Shown here one piece after another: positions 57,157 to 64,000 of a stretch of DNA of 64,000 bases (positions are counted from its first letter, which is position 1; each line of letters starts with the position of its first letter). Position numbers and translations under genes: made by a program. Source of the stretch: Notamacropus eugenii. Lineage: Eukaryota > Chordata > Mammalia > Diprotodontia > Macropodidae. The stretch spans positions 213,520,116 to 213,584,115 of the forward strand of contig NC_092877.1 in the NCBI RefSeq assembly GCF_028372415.1, given 5' to 3'. Below the pieces are notes generated by a model. The model made no database searches, was not told where the DNA came from, and saw nothing but the letters and a program-made list of their open reading frames with translations.

Positions 57157-57320
57157 ATCCTTCATTGCCAAAGAAGACCATGCCATCAGAGAAATGATGA
57201 CATGACTTGCACTTGACTTTGTTTTGAGTGAGGGAGGCCTAGCAGTTGTATTGCTGGATCAAAGGATATGCACAGTTTATAGCCCTTTGAGCATATGGCA
57301 TAATTTATTTTTAATGAAGC
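56430..57320 (-). mobile_element. L1 LINE 3' end, antisense
   Basis: Antisense L1 3' UTR: CTCAATTACATGTAAAGACA, TTGAGTTCCAAATTTTCTCC, CAAGCAATTTGATATAGG, GGTTCTGCTCACTTCACTTC, CCACAATTTATTCAGCC, GTTGTATTGCTGGATCAAAGG. It continues across a SINE inserted at 57104-57238. Confidence 0.85.
57104..57238 (-). mobile_element. 5'-truncated SINE with (CA)n tail
   Basis: Plus strand reads (TG)n to 57154, then TTTATCCTTCATTGCCAAAG, GAAATGATGACATGACTTGC and GAGTGAGGGAGG: the reverse of the short RTE-tailed SINE 3' end. Both sides carry CTAGCAGT (57096-57103 and 57239-57246), a perfect 8-bp target duplication within L1. The CA tract is therefore the grown tail of the SINE. Confidence 0.85.
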
Positions 57321-58029
57321 TATGCTGGCTATCTGTAATCATCAGATCCTTTTCTCGATGTTTACTAAACATTCTCTAATGACTGCAGCATTCCTTCCAA
57401 AAATCAAGGAGGCTCAAAAGTCTACCAGCTAGACAGACTGTAGCCATTTTCATTTGGGACATCTTCTGGTCCACAATGGTTCTGGAAGGACCAATGTCCA
57501 GAATTTAAATCCTCCCTGCTCTCAGGAAAGAAAAGGAGCTTCTAACTATTGGCCCACTTCCTTCCTAAGAACAATGATACAATACATTCCAGAATTTGAC
57601 TATAAATCTATAATTTATAGATTATAAACTCTGTTTTCTTCCCCTTTTAGAAAATTGGGATAATTGTCCTCCCACCTTATTGCTCTTCTCCTTTTCTCCA
57701 TGATTTTCAAAGTTGGCTAAATAGCTCAACAATAATATCTTCTCCTTCTGTCAGTATCCTAAGATGCAGTTTCATCACCTGGATTGGGTGATGAACTTTT
57801 CAAGGACAACTAGGTACTCTCTGACTATATCCTCTGGGGCTTAAAAGACTTATCTTAGTATTAACCCCTCATAGAAAAAAGAAAGATGATATATTTACAA
57901 ATCATAATAAATTAATTGCTAAGTAATGGCACAATCAAGGAAATTCTAAAATGAATTATTAAATATGGCTATATGAAAGAAGGAATTATAAAAACAAAGT
58001 TTCCATCAAAGATAATAAAAGCACTGATA

Positions 58030-58255
58030 TTGCTTCTGTTTAGTTATGCCCGACTCTTCATGACCCCAACTGTCCATGGAGTTTTCTTATCAAAGATACT
58101 GGAGTGATTTGCCTTTTTCTTCTCCAGTTATATGCAGACAGGGGTTAAGTGACTTGTCTAAGGTCGCACAATTATTAAGTGTCTGAGTTTAGATTTGAAC
58201 TCTGGTCTTTCTGACTCCAGGTCCACCTATCTATTGTGCCACCTAGCTACTCCAT
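58030..58255 (-). mobile_element. MAR1 SINE, antisense, with perfect target duplication
   Basis: Reverse MAR1: CCGACTCTTCATGACCCC, CAAAGATACTGGAGTGATTTG, AAGTGACTTGTCTAAGGTC and the head TGTGCCACCTAGCTACTCC. Flanked by AAAGCACTGATA on both sides (58018-58029 and 58256-58267). 226 bp. Confidence 0.93.
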
Positions 58256-59911
58256 AAAGCACTGATACAACATCTCTAAGTCAATGAAGCCAAAGCTTTT
58301 CTCAGAGATAAAAACATTATCTGCTATCTATATAAATTAGAAAAAGAGAAATATAATTAATGAATTGAATCTTCCCTCAAAAAAAAGAACATTAGGAAAT
58401 CAACAAAACAGTCAACCAAAAGAAAGCAGAAAAGAAATAACCAATAAGACAATAGAGAACAACATATTTGAAAACAAGAAAATAACTGAACCAACTAAAT
58501 AAAAGCACTAGATTTTTTGCCAAAATCATTAGCAAAATTAATAATTAACAAACTTACTTAAAAAAACTAGAAGAAATTCAAATCACCAAAATTCAAACTG
58601 GAAAGGAAAGATCACAATAAAGGCAAAAGAAATCAAGAAAAATGTCTGAGATTATTATGCAAAATTCTAGACCAATAAACTTCTAAAGGTAAAGGAAGCA
58701 ATTATTAATGAAAGCATGAAATGACAAAAATAAAGATAACCTAAGTAGTCTTTTAGAGAAAGAAAAATCAGAAAAACTTTTAAATAGTTACTCTACAAAA
58801 GGCTTGTGTTCCAGATAAAATCAGGGGAATTCTAAAAATCTTTTAAAGAACTAGTATGTCTTATATTAGGCCATTTCAAAATATAAAAAAAGAACTGGCA
58901 ACCTCTTTCTACAGTGTAAATAGTGCATTAATCTCCAAACAAATCAAGGCAAACATGAGAGAGAAAATTCCAGCTTAATATCACTGAAAACACTGAATAC
59001 AATACTGACAATGAGAATGAATAAAAATGTGAAAACAATTACTTGTTATTACTTCCATAAGATTTACAAATGGAATGTAAAAATGGTTTAAGATGATAAA
59101 AATAAGCAACATAATGCATTTTATTAATGATCAAAAATGAAGACTATTTGATCATATTATTCAATGGAGAGAAAGACTGATAAAATATAACAAATATTTT
59201 TGAGTAGAAGAATCATTGCTTGATTGGTTATATATAGGTATGGGTATGAGTGTGGAACCCAGACTAATGTTCTATAACTTAGAAAAACTATGGAGTCAGT
59301 CTTATTAAAAACAGAGGTTAAAAAGTGATTCCCATTCTCACAATTCTTATTTCACGATGTTTGGAAATGTAAGAAATATTAAAAAAAAAACATGCAAAAG
59401 AAACCAAAGTAATAAGCATGAGATAAAGTTCCAATATCACTCTTTTATAGGACAAAATTTCAGACCTTGAAAAAGTAAAAGTCACCAAGTAATTAATGGG
59501 GATGATGAGTTTAGTAAAAGAAGCTGGATATTCAAGGAAGATGTGCTCCATAAGAGCAGAAATTGTGTCTTGATCATATTTGGGAGATAATAGCTTTTAA
59601 GTAAATTGGTATAAGCTAAATCCACAAAAGTGATCTGTAGTTTTGTCACCTTAAAAATAAACTAATAGAAAGTGAAATAATCTTTATAAAAATAATAAAG
59701 TGTTTCAAATATTTTAACATTAACTTTATAAAGATATAGGAAAGATCTATATGGAATAAAAAATTCAAGATGAGTTTGACAGAACTAAAGAAATGACTAA
59801 ATTAAGTTGTATTTTCTGCTCAGGGCATGGATGATCAAACATCAATATTTCCCAAACTAATGTATGATCAAACACAAAGTCGATCAAAATAACAGCAATT
59901 TCATCATAGAA

Positions 59912-60568
59912 TGTTGAGCAGTGTCCATGGATAAACTCCAAGTTCCCACAATACTTACAGTCATGAAAGAGACTTGCTCGTTATAGAATTTGTTGAACTA
60001 CATATCCCAAAGTTTGTGCAGAAATCCATGGTGGCATCCTTAAGTTCGTGGAGATTTTAAAAAGCTGGTGATTTTTAAAAGACAAAGTGGTAAGGGACAG
60101 CTACCGTGATGAAAGAGCAGAGCAATACAGCTCAGCTTATGGTACTGAGTGAATTCAGTGACCTCTAGACTAAAATTTCTGTGCTAAGGAAAATCATCTC
60201 TGATCTTGCCAATCCTCTCTAATTGTAATGCTAACAAACTAGAACTTCTAAGTTTATCTCTGAGTTACATTTATCTATTCATTTCTATAGGTGAACTGAC
60301 ATGTCCTCTTCTCAGTGTATTAAAGAGATAGCACAAGCTACCATTCCTTGGAGACACATTGGGGATGTAACCAATTGAGAATGAGTACTTTGAGACTTTA
60401 TTTATTTATTCAATTCCTTCTTATTGCCTTCTTATTCTGTTTGATTAAATTCTTTTTATGCATTGAATTGCTATGTTATGTGCCCTAGTATTATTTAAGG
60501 AAATATAATAATGCAAGCTTGGAATTTGAAATTAATAAAACACTGACCTCCTGTATTATGAACCATGG
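59912..60568 (+). mobile_element. LTR-like insertion in old L1
   Basis: A 657-bp block that breaks L1 ORF2 wording at CATAGAA|CTGAAAAG, with TAGAA duplicated exactly (59907-59911 and 60569-60573). It starts TGTTGAGCAG, has a polyadenylation signal at 60534-60539 close to its end, and no coding sequence. This fits a solo LTR of the ERVL/MaLR kind, an old fossil, but the last bases (CCATGG) are not the usual CA, so the class is uncertain. Confidence 0.4.
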
Positions 60569-60774
60569 TAGAACTGAAAAGGAAAACATTTCAAGGGAGT
60601 CTCGGATTATATAAATTAATAAGAAAACTCATGTAAAAAAATAAAAGGTCAGGAATATAAAAAAGAATTATTTTTAAAAAAAGACAACTAGCAAACAGTT
60701 ACCAGCATCAGCAGATATCAAAATGTATTGTTATAAAGTAAGCACTGTAAGACTTTTTTTAGAATTGTAAAATG

Positions 60775-61312
60775 CTATTTGTACTTCATTTTCAAAGTTG
60801 ATCAATTATATTATGAGGTTATGTTTTGACTCGGGCATGAATTGGATTTAAGTGAGACAGAGTTGCACAAAGTCTTCAGACTCATTCTCCCTTCCAGTTA
60901 TCAAAGTCCAGTGGCAAGAAAAAAGTCAAGATGACTGGTGATGGCCCAGGATGCAGCAAATGACCTTGGCATCTGCACTGACTGACCAAGTTCTGAGCAC
61001 TCCCTAGAGCCTGCTTTAGCTGCCTTCCTGGTCACTTGAACAAATTGGTCTCGTTGCCTATTCCTCTGTTGGAAGTCTTAAGGTGCTTGGGGCAGACATA
61101 CCTCAGACTCACAGATTCCCATCAGTTAGCCTCACCATGGTTTAGCCTGTCTGGTGAAAAGGTTTACTGGGGTGTGATTGCTGCACATGCTACAGGTTCT
61201 TGGTTTCACAGGTGAGAGTCGACAGGTACAAAAGGTGGATGAGCAGCCCTGAAAAGGGCTCAGCAAGCCTTAACACCGGAGGTGATAGTCCTCCTAGAAA
61301 ACCTTACACACC
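60775..61312 (-). mobile_element. RTE-tailed non-autonomous element
   Basis: Same family as 16359-16913: CATGAATTGGATTTAAGTGAG, GGCCCAGGATGCAGCAAATG, CTTGAACAAATTGGTCTCG, GTTTACTGGGGTGTGATTGC, GAGCAGCCCTGAAAAGGGC and GGAGGTGATAGTCCTCC. The 3' tail lies at the low-coordinate end. Confidence 0.72.
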
Positions 61313-62284
61313 CCATTGAAAACTGAATAGAAACATAGGACAATACAATCTGATAAACAGAAGAACAAAGAGTGTTTGAAAATGCAGAAAATGTTGGGAG
61401 GGAGGAATAAAATCTGTATTCAATTTTAAAAGGATAGGAATATTAGATGACTCCAAGGTCAAAAAAGAGTTTGGTAAATAGCTCACACTATATACCACAA
61501 TAAATTTAATTATACCAGTAATATAATTTTTAAAAGTCCTTTTAAACCTGAGATAGAAAAAATAATGTATTTGTCTCAGCTCTGAAGAGTAGAAATGTAG
61601 TTTACCAATCAAACACATGGAATAAATTTTTGGAGCCAAAAGTTATAATTTTAATGATATAAAAGTCATAAAAAAAGATTAGTGCAGAAAAGAAAAACCT
61701 TTATAATTAAAATAAGAGAAGTGGCATGGGAAAATATTTGAAGTAAATATACCAGATCTGATATCCAAAAGCTTTTTTGAACTTATACATAAGTATTAGT
61801 CTAATAGTACACAATCTTTATTGGAAAAGAAGTCATGATTATATCAACAGTTTGCACAAGAGGAAATATAAATGCTAATAACCACATAAAAATGTGCTGC
61901 CCAGTGATGAAAAATGCAAATCAAGATGACTTTAAAATATGATTTTATGTAATTACACTAGAAAACTATGAAAAATGAGAATGCCCAAGGCTATTTGAAT
62001 TGAAGAAAAATAGACACTAAATTGTTGTTGAGATTGAAGATTAAGGCAAAAATTTTAAACTAAATATGACAATGCACAATCAGTTATGAACCTGATAATG
62101 CCTTTTGACTAAGAGATTCCATGAGATTTTATCTCAGATTATTCCATAGGGCATGATACCTCAAAAGCAACAACAACAACAAAAAAAACTACAACTTTAT
62201 TGATAATAGCAAAAATTTGGAAGAAATAATATATTTGTCCAATAACTTGTCAATGATTGAATTAACACACATGGGCATGTATGT

Positions 62285-62286
62285 GT

Positions 62287-62345
<59 letters not shown>

Positions 62346-62482
62346 TAGATAGAGAGATATATATATAGATATATCTATATATATAGATATATCTATATAT
62401 ATAGATATAGATAGAGAGATATATATATAGATATATCTATAGATTATATATAGATACACACACACACACACACACACACACA
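62285..62482 (+). repeat. Compound microsatellite: (GATA)n, palindromic AT block, (AC)n
   Basis: About 14 GATA units (62286-62345), then a block in which AGATATAGATAGAGAGAT and ATATATAGATATATCTATA occur twice about 62 bp apart, then (AC)n at 62455-62482. The middle is strongly self-complementary and could extrude as a cruciform. It sits in L1 3' UTR-like sequence. Confidence 0.93.
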
Positions 62483-62539
62483 TACCTATCAAAGCATGGG
62501 GATCTCCTTCTACTGAGATGATCACAACCTAATAGATAG

Positions 62540-62680
62540 GGCTTTGGGAATTACATGAAGCTTGGTGATCTTAAGTAATTTGTCTAGAGGTAAGATTTAA
62601 AGGGGGAATGTAAGACAAGGAGTTTGGGTCACTTTTATTCCAAATCAAGCATTCTATCCATCATATTACACTGCCTCTTT
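62540..62680 (-). repeat. MIR-like SINE, antisense
   Basis: AAGTAATTTGTCTAGAGGTAAG, a degraded body and GCATTCTATCCATCATATTACACTG read as reverse MIR/MAR. Confidence 0.5.
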
Positions 62681-62689
62681 GTTACATTA

Positions 62690-63059
62690 ATGAATGGTGA
62701 TATTAAATAATCATACCTATATGAAGTCAGTAGAGCAAGAAATGTCTGTTACTGAATATAATTATATCCAAAATAAGCAATGAAAGAAAGAAGGAAAAGG
62801 AGACCAAATATGGCAGTTTCAGACAGATATAGAACAAAGGCATATAATATTTACTCATTTGCTCATTTGTTTGTTTACTATTTTATTTATTTATTATTTG
62901 CTAATTACTTTATTTTTGTATTACTGAAAACTATGGGGTTTGGGTAAAATTTTTCTTGATTTGATGTTCTTTCTACTATTGTGTTGATGATGGTGGTTAT
63001 TGTTTATTATACATAACATAAAAATGTGTGTGCACATAAATATATGTATGTGTATATGT
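62690..63059. other. No recognisable gene
   Basis: A TTTATTTATTTATT-type stretch near 62880 and ATATGTATGTG repeats near 63040; otherwise nothing. Confidence 0.5.
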
Positions 63060-63069
63060 ATATGTATCT

Positions 63070-63302
63070 TTCGGTAGCTAGGTGACATGGTGGAAAGAGC
63101 AATGGTTTTAGACCTGACTTCAAATCCAACCTCAGACACTTACTAGTTATGTGACCCTGGGCAGGTCACTTAACCCTGTTTGACTCAGTTCCTAATCTGT
63201 AAGATGAGCTGGAGAAGGAAATTGCAAACTATTTCAGCATCTGTGTCAAGACCCCAAATGGGTTCATGAAGAGTCAGACAGGACTGAAAATGACTCAACA
63301 AC
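63070..63302 (+). mobile_element. MAR1 SINE with target duplication
   Basis: Full-length: GGTAGCTAGGTGACATGG head, TTATGTGACCCTGGGCAGG core, ATCTGTAAGATGAGCTGG, then AGAGTCAGACAGGACTG and TGACTCAACAAC tail. Flanked by ATATGTATCT (63060-63069 and 63303-63312). Confidence 0.92.
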
Positions 63303-63358
63303 ATATGTATCTATTTATAGATAATTTAAGAGCTCATGGTCATATCATAATGATCTAT

Positions 63359-63579
63359 TAGAGGTATCAGACTTGTTGACTCCAAAGCTCCCAAGTGAGG
63401 TTAGAACAAAATTAAACTGTAATTGGGAAATGTTTAACAAAATAAAATAAATAGATAGATAAAATAGATATAGATGAAGTAAAATAGATTTAAAAACCAT
63501 AGATAATGTTAATTTGTGGTATTTTAAGTCAATATGCTGCCAACAAAAAATCTGTTTCTATTTGAGTTTGACTCCACTG
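63359..63579 (+). mobile_element. hAT MITE, near full length
   Basis: Ends TAGAGGTATCAGAC and GTTTGACTCCACTG are diverged inverted repeats of the type CAGGGGTGTCAAAC. Internal wording TAATTGGGAAATGTTTAACA, CCATAGATAATGTTAAT and CAATATGCTGCC matches, reversed, the partial copy at 54640-54760. No clear 8-bp duplication found. Non-coding, 221 bp. Confidence 0.65.
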
Positions 63580-63734
63580 CATGGCTACTACATAAGTGAA
63601 CTTTTATTACTAGGCTATGTTTTTCTTTATTCTTGAGGTCTCTAACTGGGGAGAAAGGAGGAAATGGAAGAAGAATGATTCTAGAGTAGAGAGATTATCA
63701 ACAGTAACCGTTGCTGTCTCCCTCCCAGCCTGAT

Positions 63735-64000
63735 GTCTTTCTTTACTTTGCCTCACTAAAGGCACCACGTCCTGTCTATTTCTTAAACAGACCTGTTCAA
63801 TGAGTGGGTGCTGCCTCATCCTAAGTGAGTGCCTGCAAAGACCTTGGTCTAAAGGGTCCAAGGTCTCCCAGTGCATCCTGGGTCATCTCCAGTCATTCTG
63901 ATGAATATCTGGTGACTGAACATCTGGTCACTGGATTCAGATGGCTCTGGAGGAGAAGTGAGGCTGGTGATCTGCACAACCCTCCCTCACTCAAAACAAA
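63735..64000 (+). mobile_element. Short RTE-tailed SINE, cut by window end
   Basis: AATGAGTGGGTGCTGCCTC, AGGGTCCAAGGTCTCCCAG, GATGGCTCTGGAGGAGAAG and CTCCCTCACTCAAAACAAA. The start near 63735 is approximate and the tail lies beyond the window. The antisense frame 63610-63876 over it is not a gene. Confidence 0.7.

Larger units (their letters stand above)
55370..57890 (-). mobile_element. CR1/L3 LINE, antisense, multiply interrupted
   Basis: Three antisense blocks of one CR1/L3 reverse transcriptase in correct order. Block one is 55370-55840 (CCATCTAGCGTGTTAACTG-like wording, then CTCCCAGCTTTTTATCACTTG). Block two is 56126-56400 (CATAAAAGTGTTAAAGAG, CTAGGGCACTCCACCAC, CCTGTCAAAAAGGAAATG). Block three is 57320-57890 (GAAGCTATGCTGGCTATC, CTCTGTTTTCTTCCCCTTTT, CTCCATGATTTTCAAAG, ATCCTAAGATGCAGTTTCATC). 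Gaps are filled by an L3 3' end and by an L1 that itself holds a SINE. Ancient and dead. Confidence 0.65.
57900..62240 (+). mobile_element. Old L1 LINE, ORF2 and 3' end, interrupted
   Basis: Degenerate ORF2 wording in order: TTAATAATTAACAAACTTAC near 58535, CCAGATAAAATCAGGGGAATTC near 58810, the reverse transcriptase region near 58920-59170, TATGGAGTCAGTCTTATTAA near 59290, GATCAAAATAACAGCAATTTC near 59883, AAATAAAAGGTCAGGAATATA near 60640, then C-terminal and 3' UTR sequence after 61313 (GGCATGGGAAAATATTTGAAG). Interrupted by MAR1, an LTR-like block, an RTE-tailed element and microsatellites. No usable frame. Confidence 0.55.

Noticed and set aside
1-64000. An undescribed gene system such as a defence cluster, biosynthetic cluster or large giant element
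   Set aside because: The sequence is vertebrate repeat-rich DNA; all long frames are explained by LINEs, SINEs, solo LTRs, microsatellites or one retrocopy, and no set of co-oriented intact genes exists.

Overview
The window looks like intergenic or deep-intronic DNA of a marsupial, most likely an American opossum such as Monodelphis. The evidence is the mix of repeats rather than any gene. It holds L1 and half-L1 (HAL1) LINEs whose 5' ends read like GGAGGAGCCAAGATGG, MAR1-type tRNA-headed SINEs with an RTE-like tail, RTE LINEs, CR1/L3 and L2 fossils, hAT and mariner MITEs, AT-rich DNA and very long microsatellites. No database was searched; family names rest on recognition of consensus-like wording.

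I see no host gene with an intact reading frame, no RNA gene, no CRISPR array and no operon-like layout. Nearly every long ORF belongs to a LINE, lies antisense to one, or runs through a microsatellite. The one recognisable host-derived coding sequence is a dead processed copy of CNOT7 (18493-19346).

Layout. 1-5.7 kb: MIR/MAR1, an old L1 end carrying a mariner MITE, a CR1/L3 fossil and a truncated L1. 6.97-7.60 kb: a GC-rich solo LTR with a perfect 6-bp target duplication. 7.9-8.3 kb: a SINE split by a hAT MITE. 10.2-12.6 kb: an antisense L1/HAL1. 12.6-21.2 kb: an old L1 interrupted by an RTE-tailed element, the CNOT7 pseudogene and an RTE fragment. 21.6-28.1 kb: a full-length but decayed L1 with a 15-bp target duplication. 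28-34 kb: CR1/L3, HAL1, RTE and old L1 pieces. 34.7-37.5 kb: a full-length HAL1 with an almost intact ORF1. 37.5-45.6 kb: SINEs and an L2 LINE split by an antisense solo LTR. 45.6-46.7 kb: an unusual L1/HAL1 5' fragment that lacks its 3' end yet has a target duplication. 47-57.9 kb: L1 ends, two L2 copies, and an antisense CR1/L3 interrupted by other elements to three levels. 57.9-62.2 kb: an old L1 with MAR1, LTR-like and SINE insertions. 62.2-64 kb: complex microsatellite, MAR1, hAT MITE and a SINE cut by the window end.

The parts work together only as mobile-element biology: L1-type enzymes probably moved HAL1 and the CNOT7 copy, and RTE-type enzymes probably moved the MAR1 and RTE-tailed SINEs. 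I found no convincing undescribed system. The leads most worth a check are the antisense frame shared by two HAL1/L1 5' regions, the HAL1 ORF1, and the 3'-less L1/HAL1 insertion.
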